A stretch of 29,107 nucleotides of DNA from Limnoglobus sp043757025 (GTDB lineage Bacteria; Planctomycetota; Planctomycetia; Gemmatales; Gemmataceae), in the NCBI GenBank assembly GCA_043757025.1, contig JAYVQG010000152.1:1-29107 (forward strand), read 5' to 3'. Of this stretch, positions 7,827 to 14,668 are shown piece by piece (the stretch's first letter is position 1; each line of letters begins with the position of its first letter). Under the pieces are notes generated by a model, which was given only the letters and a program-made list of their open reading frames with translations, ran no database searches and was not told the origin of the DNA. The position numbers were made by a program, and so were the translations under genes.

Positions 7827-8552
7827 ATGTTCAAAATTCTCGTTCGCAGTCTGTTCGTCTCGACGGTGGCACTGTGCCTCGTGTCGATCGTCGTGCCAAC
7901 CATCGGTAACCAAGTCAGTGCGCAGGGCCGAACCCAGTATCCTGGTCAGCTCCGTGGCACGAACCCGATCTATCCCGCATTCCCAATTTTTACGCCGGAC
8001 CCGAGTCGGCCGATCACCCCGCTTTTTATGCAATCGCTGCAACGTCCGAATCAGAGGCCGGGCAACTTCCGCGGTGGCCAGAATCAAGGACAGAACCAAG
8101 GCCAAAACCAAGGCGGTAACCAGGGTGGCGGCCAGGGCGGCGGCGGCTTCGGCGGCGGCCAAGGCGGCGGCGGCTTCGGCGGCGGCCAAGGTGGTGGTGG
8201 CTTCGGCGGCGGCCAAGGTGGCGGCGGCTTCGGCGGTGGCCAAGGTGGCGGTGGCTTCGGCGGTGGCCAAGGTGGCCAGCAACAACAACAACAATTGAAC
8301 ATTCCCGCCTTCGGCTTCGGTGCAATCGGCGTTCGTTCGCAACCCACCATCGGTCGTCCGAGCGTCCAGCAACAAGGTCAGGGTGGCGGCGGGCAAGGCG
8401 GTGGCTTCGGCGGCCAGGGTGGCGGCGGATTCGGCGGCCAGGGTGGCGGTGGATTCGGCGGTCAAGGCGGTGGCTTCGGCGGCCAGGGTGGCGGCGGATT
8501 CGGCGGCCAAGGTGGCGGCAAGATCGGCTTCAGCGGCTCGAACGGCCTGTAA
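7827..8552 (+). CDS. Secreted Gly/Gln-rich repetitive protein
   Basis: A 241-residue protein starting at ATG 7827 with GAGG seven bases upstream; the open frame extends 13 codons further without a ribosome site. Residues 1-32 form a signal peptide (MFKILVRSLFVSTVALCLVS..., cut near VSA-QG). Residues 33-80 are Pro/Arg-rich. Then come low-complexity blocks: an NQGQ stretch, five copies of a nine-residue GQGGGGFGG unit (about 102-146), a run of six Gln, a short unique segment with FGFGAIGVRSQPTIGRPS, and a second block of eight-residue FGGQGGGG units (about 183-229). It ends KIGFSGSNGL. No catalytic domain is visible. It resembles flexible, self-associating matrix or adhesive proteins, but that is inference from composition. 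A strong terminator follows. Confidence 0.85.
   Translation: MFKILVRSLFVSTVALCLVSIVVPTIGNQVSAQGRTQYPGQLRGTNPIYPAFPIFTPDPSRPITPLFMQSLQRPNQRPGNFRGGQNQGQNQGQNQGGNQGGGQGGGGFGGGQGGGGFGGGQGGGGFGGGQGGGGFGGGQGGGGFGGGQGGQQQQQQLNIPAFGFGAIGVRSQPTIGRPSVQQQGQGGGGQGGGFGGQGGGGFGGQGGGGFGGQGGGFGGQGGGGFGGQGGGKIGFSGSNGL
8130..8264 (+). repeat. Five 27-bp tandem repeats coding for GQGGGGFGG
   Basis: Five contiguous in-frame 27-bp units within the Gly-rich gene, differing only at third codon positions (GGC/GGT). This points to duplication followed by synonymous drift under selection for the peptide. Confidence 0.9.
8373..8519 (+). repeat. Second block of 24-bp repeats coding for FGGQGGGG
   Basis: A second in-frame repeat block in the same gene with a unit of eight residues, some copies lacking one glycine. 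The period differs from the first block (24 against 27 bp), so the two expanded separately. The boundaries are approximate. Confidence 0.85.
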
Positions 8553-8578
8553 TCGTTGACGATAACACGACATTCCCA

Positions 8579-8610
8579 CAGCCCGCACCGATGGTGCGGG
8601 CTGTTTCGTT
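8579..8610 (+). terminator. Intrinsic terminator after the Gly-rich gene
   Basis: A perfect 11-bp stem, CAGCCCGCACC-GAT-GGTGCGGGCTG (8579-8603), is followed by TTTCGTT. It lies 27 bp after the stop and just before the next gene's start at 8623. Confidence 0.85.
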
Positions 8611-8622
8611 GAGGGCACGCCG

Positions 8623-10110
8623 ATGCGATACCTACTGCTGATTATCGCTGTGGCTAGTACTGCGATTCGTGGTCGAGCCGCCGAACCAGCCGCGTGGGAC
8701 GCGAAATCCCTCGACGCCATCGTCGAAACGACCAGAACCGCTTGGAAAGTGCCCGGTGTAGCCGTCGTCCTGATTCACGGTAAAAACGAGACCGTTCGAG
8801 GCTACGGCGTCAAAACCCTCGGCAACGCCGCACCCGTAACGCCCGACACGGTCTTCCCGCTCGCTTCGTGTACGAAAGCATTTACCACAACACTCATGGC
8901 GATGCTCGCCGACGACGGGAAACTGTCGTTCGACGATCCCGTTCGCAAGCATTTCCCCGAGTTCCATCTGTCCGATCCGCACGTAGACGCACTGGTTACG
9001 CTGCGCGACATCATCTCGCACCGCACCGGCGTTCGCGGTCACGATCTCCTTTGGTATCGTTCGCCGTGGGACGAAGCCGAGTTGTTTCGTCGCATGACGA
9101 AGTTGCCCGTCGATCGCCCGTTCCGCAGCAGTTTCGAGTATTCCACATTGATGTTCCTCGCAGCGGGGAAGGCACTCACGAACCGCGCGGAACAACCGTG
9201 GCACGAACTCGTCCGTACGCGAATCACCGAACCACTCGGCATGACGCACACGACCTTTTCGACGAAAGACGCCGCATTCCTCGCCGCAGATCGTGCCTCC
9301 GGGCACCGCGAACAAAAGGATGGTCGCATTCGCGTCGAGCCGTGGTACGAGGTGCCAACGCCGAACCCCGCTGGGTCGATCAACCTGCCCGCCAGCGACC
9401 TCGTCCCGTGGATGCGGTTCCAACTGGCGAACGGCACGCACGCCGGGAAACGACTGGTATCCGAAGCGCAACTGACGATTACGAAGTCGCCGCAAACGAT
9501 CGTGCCGATGGAAGGCAGCCTGAAGCGATTGAACCCCGAAACGGTGCAGATGAGCTACGCGATGGGCTGGATCGCCTACGACTATCGCGGCCGAAAAGTC
9601 GTCGCGCACGGCGGGATGATCGATGGCTTCCGCATTCAGATAACGCTACTACCCGACGAAAATCTCGGCATCGCGCTACTCAATAATTTGCACGATACGA
9701 AGATGAATACGGCACTCACGAACTCGCTGATCGACAAATTGCTCGGGTTGCCGACGATCGATTGGAACGCGAAACTCTTAACTGTCGTTCGCGAAGAGGC
9801 AGCACAAAACGCATCTGAGGTGACTGCCCGCAATCGCGCCCGCCGTGCGAACATCGCGCCGACGCTCGAACTCGATCGCTACGTGGGCACCTACGAAGAC
9901 CCCGCCTACGGCACGGCGACAATCACCCGCGACAAAACCGGGTTACGTTTCGATTGGAGTACGTTCCGCACGCCAATCGAATCGTGGCAAGGCGACACAT
10001 TCCGCACGACCGAAAGCTTTCTCGAAGATCAGCTCGTCGAGTTTCGCATCGGCAAAACCACCCCCGACGCACTGCGCGTGCTCGGCACGATCTTCACACG
10101 GGCGAAGTAA
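8623..10110 (+). CDS. Serine hydrolase, beta-lactamase/class C (penicillin-binding) fold
   Basis: A 495-residue exported hydrolase. Residues 1-20 are a signal peptide ending near GRAA. The catalytic domain spans about 25-380: the nucleophile motif SCTK (Ser82, Lys85) follows VFPLA, and the HxG-type motif is HGG (329-331). The usual Tyr-x-Asn is replaced by YST (173-175), preceded by FRSSFE. Residues about 400-495 form a small beta domain (YVGTYEDPAYGTATI...), matching the DUF3471-like tail often fused to this family. Members include esterases, D-amino-acid peptidases and beta-lactamases; the exact substrate is not readable. The gene lies 13 bp after the preceding gene's terminator hairpin run and converges on the small gene at 10123 with a 12-bp gap. 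Confidence 0.88.
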   Translation: MRYLLLIIAVASTAIRGRAAEPAAWDAKSLDAIVETTRTAWKVPGVAVVLIHGKNETVRGYGVKTLGNAAPVTPDTVFPLASCTKAFTTTLMAMLADDGKLSFDDPVRKHFPEFHLSDPHVDALVTLRDIISHRTGVRGHDLLWYRSPWDEAELFRRMTKLPVDRPFRSSFEYSTLMFLAAGKALTNRAEQPWHELVRTRITEPLGMTHTTFSTKDAAFLAADRASGHREQKDGRIRVEPWYEVPTPNPAGSINLPASDLVPWMRFQLANGTHAGKRLVSEAQLTITKSPQTIVPMEGSLKRLNPETVQMSYAMGWIAYDYRGRKVVAHGGMIDGFRIQITLLPDENLGIALLNNLHDTKMNTALTNSLIDKLLGLPTIDWNAKLLTVVREEAAQNASEVTARNRARRANIAPTLELDRYVGTYEDPAYGTATITRDKTGLRFDWSTFRTPIESWQGDTFRTTESFLEDQLVEFRIGKTTPDALRVLGTIFTRAK

Positions 10111-10122
10111 TCGAAGGAAAGA

Positions 10123-10458
10123 TTATTTGCCCGAACACGTCTGGGTTTTTTGCACGACCAGTCGATCCGGTTCGACGGACTCGATGCATAAGAGTTGCTT
10201 TCCCTGCCCTTTTTGAGCGAGTTCCAGCGTGTCGCCATCTAATTTCCACGAACCGGATGCGATGACGGGTTGGTCGGTTGGTCCCGGTTTCCGAGCGCTC
10301 AAGGTTCCGTCTGGCTGCAATTGAAACCCCGTCCTCCCGCGTGCAGGAGGAAAGGGAAATTGGGCCGGTCGGTACACGGTGGCTGTTGCCGTATCTTCCT
10401 CGTGGGAATGAATCCAGGCCTGGGTGAGATGTGAGACGTCGATCGGCTTATTTGTCAT
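10123..10458 (-). CDS. Small beta-rich protein, partner gene of the metalloprotease
   Basis: A 111-residue protein. ATG 10458 is preceded by GAGGAT at a good distance; the TTG two codons earlier is less likely. No signal peptide or membrane segment is seen. The pattern VSHLTQAWIHSHEEDTATATVY, then GFQLQPDGTLSARKPGPTD, SGSWKLDGDTLELAQ and a last strand DRLVVQKTQT is typical of a lipocalin-like or small calycin-type barrel that measures sample-like strands after a GxW motif. It follows the M43-like metalloprotease with a 14-bp gap on the same strand. It could be an inhibitor, chaperone or substrate adaptor of that protease, but this rests only on position. Confidence 0.72.
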   Translation of the reverse strand: MTNKPIDVSHLTQAWIHSHEEDTATATVYRPAQFPFPPARGRTGFQLQPDGTLSARKPGPTDQPVIASGSWKLDGDTLELAQKGQGKQLLCIESVEPDRLVVQKTQTCSGK

Positions 10459-10472
10459 GGTCAATCCTCATT

Positions 10473-11420
10473 TCATCCGACGAGGGCTTTGCGCGGACCA
10501 TCCAGAGTCGTATGCATCCGCGACACTTGGCCTGGGGTGAACATGTACATTGTATCGTCGTCGACGTAGTCCATGTAGTTCATGAACATGTCGCCGTTGG
10601 GACCGTTACTGCACGAGATACTTGGGAAAGTCGGTTTGCCAGTGTTCGCAGTTTCTGCGCCGGGCGTATCGACGACGAGGTCATCGCCGGTGCAGTTCGG
10701 AAGATCTCCCCAAATGTGACGCAAGTTGAAGAAGTGCCCGATTTCATGCGTTGCCGTGCGACCCAGGTGGAACGGCGTAGCTGCGCTACCGTTCGTGCCG
10801 AACGCGGTATTCAGAATGACGACGCCATCCGTTTTTGACGGTCCGCCGGGAAACTGGGCATACCCGAGCAAACTTCCTTCCAGCTTGCAGACCCAGATGT
10901 TGAGATACTTCTTCGTGTCCCAGGCATTGCTGCCCCCCTTCGACTTGAATTTGACGGGGTTGCCGCGATCTGAAAAATCGGTTTTGGCAGTCTCGACGTA
11001 CACGATCCCGGTCGTCGCGTTGCCGCTGGGATCTTTCGTTGCGAGTGAAAACTCAATCATCGGGTCGGCGACGAGACCGCTGAAAACGGCGGGGGTTTTA
11101 CTCTTGTCGGGATTCGTGGCTCGGAAATCGCGATTGAGAACCGCAATCTGACTGTTGACTTGTGCGGCGGAAATCTTCTCCGCAGGTGATGCCAGGTTGT
11201 GTACTACGTGGACGACGACGGTGATTTTGTAAGGCCCCGTGCGGGCAACGGCAGCAGTTCGGAGGCTTGCCTGGCAGGCATGTTCCAACGCCAGTTGGTT
11301 CGTACGGAAGCTCGGTACCGTTTCCAGCAAATACTGGTGCTCTTGCATCGCACCGCAGTTTCGCTCTTTCGGCGTCCCTGTTGCGGGAACTTCCACCTTC
11401 GTTACTTTCGTCTTGGCCAT
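10473..11420 (-). CDS. M43-like (pappalysin family) zinc metalloprotease
   Basis: A 315-residue metzincin-type protease. The active-site motif HEIGHFFNLRHIWGD lies at about 225-239: three His bind zinc and Glu is the catalytic base. The Met-turn follows in MNYMDY (about 280-285). Upstream, the domain has the family pattern YKITVVVHVVHN, QVNSQIAVLNRDF and KYLNIWVCKLEGSLLGYAQFP. ATG 11420 is chosen because AAGGA lies seven bases upstream; ATG 11441 in frame would add seven residues. Relatives are normally secreted, yet the N-terminus (MAKTKVTKVEVPATGTPKER) is charged and has no signal peptide. It might leave by another route or act inside the cell. The N-terminal 60 residues, with Cys-containing segments (RNCGAMQEHQ, EHACQ), could be a short propeptide. 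Confidence 0.87.
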   Translation of the reverse strand: MAKTKVTKVEVPATGTPKERNCGAMQEHQYLLETVPSFRTNQLALEHACQASLRTAAVARTGPYKITVVVHVVHNLASPAEKISAAQVNSQIAVLNRDFRATNPDKSKTPAVFSGLVADPMIEFSLATKDPSGNATTGIVYVETAKTDFSDRGNPVKFKSKGGSNAWDTKKYLNIWVCKLEGSLLGYAQFPGGPSKTDGVVILNTAFGTNGSAATPFHLGRTATHEIGHFFNLRHIWGDLPNCTGDDLVVDTPGAETANTGKPTFPSISCSNGPNGDMFMNYMDYVDDDTMYMFTPGQVSRMHTTLDGPRKALVG

Positions 11421-11473
11421 CGAAGTGTCCTTCGCGTTCATGAACTGAGACTGGGAAAGGGCGACTTCCGCAA

Positions 11474-11501
11474 ATCATAATCGCAACGATTCTAACTGCA
11501 A
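11474..11501 (-). promoter_or_regulatory. Candidate promoter of the metalloprotease gene
   Basis: On the minus strand, TTGCAG (11501-11496) and TATGAT (11479-11474) are separated by 16 bp. The -10 matches the sigma-70 consensus at five of six bases; the -35 is weak. It lies about 50 bp before ATG 11420 in an AT-rich stretch. Confidence 0.35.
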
Positions 11502-11635
11502 CAACAAATTGAAATTATTTTGCAAAAAAGAATATCGGATACATTTTGCTCGAATTTATTAACTGTCTCATTCGACTGGAATGGCACATGGCAACGCCGT
11601 GAAGGATTATCTCGCTTGTATTTTGAGGCTTGCAC

Positions 11636-11780
11636 GGAAGTCGCTGCGTCAGAAGTCTCACGACTTCCGCTACAAGGCGATTCTGACGTAGTCGAAGTTG
11701 TAAGACTTCGGGAGGCGGGAAGTCGCTGCGTCAGAAGTCTCACGACTTCCGCTACAAGGCGATTCTGACGTAGTCGAAGT
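11636..11780. repeat. Two identical 63-bp structured repeats, 82-bp period
   Basis: The 63-bp sequence at 11636-11698 recurs without a mismatch at 11718-11780. Each copy is itself built of inverted repeats: GGAAGTC with GACTTCC, and CGTCAGAA with TTCTGACG. In the second copy TCACGACTTC also pairs with GAAGTCGTGA just past the repeat (to about 11786); in the first copy this arm is degenerate (GAAGTTGTAAG). The array lies 50 bp downstream of the carA stop and could act as its terminator. I recall similar GAAGTCGTGAGACTTC-type repeats from Gemmata genomes, which is not verified here. Confidence 0.85.
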
Positions 11781-11830
11781 CGTGAAGTGGCGCAGCCCAT
11801 AGGCTGACAGAAAAAAACACTCGCGAAAAT

Positions 11831-12943
11831 TTACCCCATCATCGTGCGGAATTCTTCGAAGAGATAACTGCTGTCGTGCGGGCCGGCGGCGGCTTCGGGG
11901 TGGTACTGCACGCTGAACACGGGTTGATCTTTGACTCGCATTCCTTCGAGCGTGTGGTCGTTCAAGTTGATGTGCGTGGCCACGACATTCGTTGGCAGCG
12001 TGTTCGCATCGACCGCGAAGCCGTGGTTCTGCGTGGTGATTTCCACGCCACCGGTCGTGGCATTGAGTACGGGTTGATTTGCGCCGCGGTGGCCGAACTT
12101 CAGCTTGAACGTCTTCGCCCCGAGTGCCAACCCGAGTAACTGATGACCCAGGCAGATGCCGAACAGCGGCTTCTTGCCGATGAGATCGCGCACAGTGCGG
12201 ATCGCGTAATCGACGGCGGCAGGGTCGCCGGGGCCGTTCGACAAGAACACGCCATCGGGTTCGTACGCCAGCACCTCTTCCGCCGTCGCCGTGCCGGGCA
12301 CGACCGTCACGCGACAACCGACTTGCGTGAGGCAGCGTAAGATGTTCCATTTCATGCCGTAATCGATGGCGACGACGTGCTTCTGGATCGCGCGTTGCGG
12401 CAGCACGTGTTCGCAGAACGGGCCGAAGCCTTTGTTCCACTCGAACGCTTTTTCCGGCACGACTTCCCGTACCAGATCGCGGCCCAGCATACTCGGAGCG
12501 CTCTTCGCTTTCGCCACCAGCGAGGCATCGTCGAGATCGACCGACGACAGCACGCCCATCATCGCACCGCGAACCCGCAGCCGACGTACGAGCGCCCGCG
12601 TGTCGATGCCTTCGATGCCGGTGACGTCGTTCGCTGTCAGGTACGTATTCAAATCGCGATGGCTGCGAAAACTACTCGGGACTCGCGTCAATTCGCGAAC
12701 GACGAAGCCTTCGACTTGCACCGTATCGGATTCGGAATCCTCCGCTGTGGTGCCGTAATTCCCGATCAGCGGGTACGTCATGGCGACGATTTGCCTGCGA
12801 TACGATGGATCGGTGAGGATTTCCTGATACCCCGTCATCGACGTGTTGAAAACGATTTCCCCGGTCTTTTCCCCGGCCGCACCGAAGGCGAGGCCAGTGA
12901 ACACGGTGCCATCTTCGAGGGCCAATTTAGCAATTGTCGTCAT
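11831..12943 (-). CDS. carA: Carbamoyl-phosphate synthase small (glutaminase) subunit
   Basis: A 370-residue CarA of normal length. The N-terminal small-subunit domain has the family motifs FNTSMTGYQEILTDPSY, PLIGNYG and EGIDTRALVRRLR. The C-terminal class I amidotransferase domain has SNGPGDP, the nucleophile Cys264 in GICLGHQLLGLALG, and His348/Glu350 in QYHPEAAAGP. It hydrolyses glutamine and channels ammonia to CarB for carbamoyl phosphate, the entry to arginine and pyrimidine synthesis. carB is not adjacent. ATG 12943 is preceded by a short AGG. The gene stands alone on the minus strand, divergent from the thioesterase gene; the 210-bp gap between them must hold both promoters. A repeat array follows its stop. 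Confidence 0.97.
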   Translation of the reverse strand: MTTIAKLALEDGTVFTGLAFGAAGEKTGEIVFNTSMTGYQEILTDPSYRRQIVAMTYPLIGNYGTTAEDSESDTVQVEGFVVRELTRVPSSFRSHRDLNTYLTANDVTGIEGIDTRALVRRLRVRGAMMGVLSSVDLDDASLVAKAKSAPSMLGRDLVREVVPEKAFEWNKGFGPFCEHVLPQRAIQKHVVAIDYGMKWNILRCLTQVGCRVTVVPGTATAEEVLAYEPDGVFLSNGPGDPAAVDYAIRTVRDLIGKKPLFGICLGHQLLGLALGAKTFKLKFGHRGANQPVLNATTGGVEITTQNHGFAVDANTLPTNVVATHINLNDHTLEGMRVKDQPVFSVQYHPEAAAGPHDSSYLFEEFRTMMG

Positions 12944-13153
12944 CGTACCTACGGCGTGAAGGTTCCTTCATTGCAAAACAGTTTCATGATAGGAACGGGG
13001 CCAGTAGCGGAAAGTGCGAATCCACGTTTGTCGGCGGCGCGAAGTGACTCGATACGCGTTGAGGCTCAGAGATACGGTCCCGAAGTTTGAACCAAATCCG
13101 AAATTTAGCCCCGTTGCCGTAGACGCACTGGCGCGTTCTCGTTTCATAAGGTT

Positions 13154-13543
13154 ATGCTTACCGGCGAAACGACAATCCGCGTCCGCTATGCCGAAACCGA
13201 CCGGATGGGGCTGCTCCACCACGCGAACTACCTCGTCTACTTCGAGCAAGCCCGCACCGACCTGCTACGGCAGATCGGCGGGAACTACAAGGAACTCGAA
13301 GATCAGGGTTACTTCTTGGTACTGACGAAAGTCGAAGTGAAGTACCGCAGCCCGGCTCACTACGACGACCTGCTGACGATCCGCACGACCGTGACGCGGA
13401 CGACGCCGATCCGGCTCGAACATGCGTACGAAGTCTTCCGCCCCGACGGTACGCTGGTGGCGCTCGGTGCGACCACGCTGGCGTGTGTGAATCGCGAGGG
13501 GAAACTGCAAGCGATGCCCGAATGGCTGACGAAAGCCGAATGA
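13154..13543 (+). CDS. YbgC/FadM-type acyl-CoA thioesterase (hotdog fold)
   Basis: A 129-residue protein of the 4-hydroxybenzoyl-CoA thioesterase family at its usual length. The active-site segment RYAETDRMGLLHHANYLVYFEQAR (start at residue 11) keeps the catalytic Asp16; the first acidic residue of the usual DTD is Glu here. The second part has KVEVKYRSPAHYDDLLTIRT and LACVNREGKLQAMP, as expected for the hotdog sheet. It should hydrolyse an acyl-CoA or acyl-ACP thioester in the cytoplasm. Its stop codon TGA lies within the ribosome site (GAGGAGG) of the next gene. Since a TolQ-like and a TolR-like gene follow, the position matches ybgC of tol-pal operons. Confidence 0.88.
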   Translation: MLTGETTIRVRYAETDRMGLLHHANYLVYFEQARTDLLRQIGGNYKELEDQGYFLVLTKVEVKYRSPAHYDDLLTIRTTVTRTTPIRLEHAYEVFRPDGTLVALGATTLACVNREGKLQAMPEWLTKAE

Positions 13544-13553
13544 GGAGGCCCCC

Positions 13554-14120
13554 GTGCGACGACTTTGGATTCACCACGTGTTGCCCGCCGCGTTTACGGC
13601 AGTCCCGGTGCTGGCCGGGATTCTGGTCTTCGCGGCCATACCCCCGGATGCCCGCCGCGATTACCTCTCCCGCGTCGCCGTTTCGCCCATCGACTGGTTG
13701 ATTCTCGCAATCGGGCTGACGCTGTTCACGATTCAGACTTTGCTAGCCTGGAAGGCGCTGAAGTGGGCCGAGTCCGACTTCGACACCCGCCCGGATAAGT
13801 GGCTGAACCACTTGTCGCAGGCCGCCGAATGGTTCCCGCTACTCGGGCTGATCGGCACTGTGGCCGCCATCTTGCAAACGTTCAGTTCAATTGCGCCGGG
13901 CACCACGCCGACGCCGCAAGACATCATCCGCAAATACGCACCGGCGATCACCGCCACCGGCAGCGGGTTGTTCATGGCGCTCATGAACATTCTGCCAACG
14001 TGGATCGTCGCCACCGGCCGCGACCTCATCCGCAGCCTCGCCGGTTACCCGAGTCCGCCGCCCATCGTAACGCTCACCCACGCCGACGAACGCAACTCGC
14101 AACTGGGGACGAAACCGTGA
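13554..14120 (+). CDS. TolQ/ExbB/MotA-like proton channel protein
   Basis: A 188-residue inner-membrane protein, shorter than typical TolQ (about 230). It starts at GTG 13554 with AGGAGG five bases upstream. Hydrophobic segments lie at about 10-29, 46-68, 93-112 and 129-153. The last two fit the family pair of channel helices: PLLGLIGTVAAILQTFSSI matches the GLxGTVxGI helix, and KYAPAITATGSGLFMALMNILPTW matches the AxxATxxGLxxAIP helix. TolQ-type proteins form a pentamer around TolR-type helices and use the proton gradient to drive motion across the envelope. The extra N-terminal helix differs from E. coli TolQ. It overlaps the next gene by four bases (GTGA). Confidence 0.78.
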   Translation: MRRLWIHHVLPAAFTAVPVLAGILVFAAIPPDARRDYLSRVAVSPIDWLILAIGLTLFTIQTLLAWKALKWAESDFDTRPDKWLNHLSQAAEWFPLLGLIGTVAAILQTFSSIAPGTTPTPQDIIRKYAPAITATGSGLFMALMNILPTWIVATGRDLIRSLAGYPSPPPIVTLTHADERNSQLGTKP

Positions 14121-14638
14121 TCGCGCAACCGAAACGCTCGGTCACACGCTTCTTCGTTCCTCTCATCGACGTGATGATTCTCCTGTTTTGCATCTTCTTG
14201 CTGATGCCGTTCGTCAGCAAGCCCGACGAAGGCAAAGGCGCGTCCGAACCGCCCGAAGCGGTCGATCCGACGTTGCCGACGAACGTCGAGAAACTGCAAC
14301 AAGAACTCGCCGCCGCACGGCGACGCATTGAGGAACTCAAAAAACAACGCGCCAGCCTCGGCGACCGCCTCAGCGTGCGCGTCGTGGAAGTCGACAAGGA
14401 AACCGGCAAGCTGTTCGCGTTCGACGCCGACGGCGGGGGCCGCCAGGAAGTGCGAGATCAAGCCGATGCAGAGCGAATCATCAACCAGCAACGCGCCCGT
14501 GCCGGTGCCAAAGACGTGTTCTTCCTAATCCTCTACCCGCGCGAACTGTCCGGGTACCCATTGCGCGAACAAATCGAAACCTATCGCCGCTGGTTCAAAG
14601 ACGTCCCGCACGGCTTCGACAATCCGTGGGGCGGGTGA
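14117..14638 (+). CDS. TolR/ExbD-like protein with coiled-coil
   Basis: A 173-residue protein starting at GTG 14117, overlapping the TolQ-like stop; the open frame runs upstream but is a shadow there. A short basic cytoplasmic tail leads into one TM helix with the family signature PLIDVMILLFCIFLL, where Asp18 is the position that carries the proton in ExbD/TolR. The periplasmic part differs from the usual ExbD domain: residues 55-85 look like a coiled coil (VEKLQQELAAARRRIEELKKQ), followed by a small domain (RLSVRVVEVDKETGKLFAF, then DVFFLILYPRELSGYPLREQIE). The FLILYP segment and following helix recall the TolR fold. It most likely works with the TolQ-like protein. Confidence 0.78.
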   Translation: MIAQPKRSVTRFFVPLIDVMILLFCIFLLMPFVSKPDEGKGASEPPEAVDPTLPTNVEKLQQELAAARRRIEELKKQRASLGDRLSVRVVEVDKETGKLFAFDADGGGRQEVRDQADAERIINQQRARAGAKDVFFLILYPRELSGYPLREQIETYRRWFKDVPHGFDNPWGG

Positions 14639-14668
14639 GGGACGAGATAACCTGTACTTACGGTGCCT

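Larger units (their letters stand above)
11421..11830. other. Intergenic region between carA and the metalloprotease gene
   Basis: About 410 bp without a gene. The right half (11636-11780 and a little beyond) holds a duplicated hairpin repeat. The left half is AT-rich and carries a promoter-like sequence for the protease gene. Nothing else is recognised. Confidence 0.6.

Noticed and set aside
7647..8720. A 357-codon minus-strand frame rich in Ala, Thr and Glu
   Set aside because: It is the complement of the Gly/Gln repeat gene; the repeated composition arises from the GGC/GGT codons. It also crosses the terminator and the next gene's start.
2195..12943. trpG and carA taken as a shared glutamine-ammonia system
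   Set aside because: Both are class I amidotransferases on the same strand but lie 9 kb apart with unrelated genes between them. Each has its own well-known partner elsewhere.
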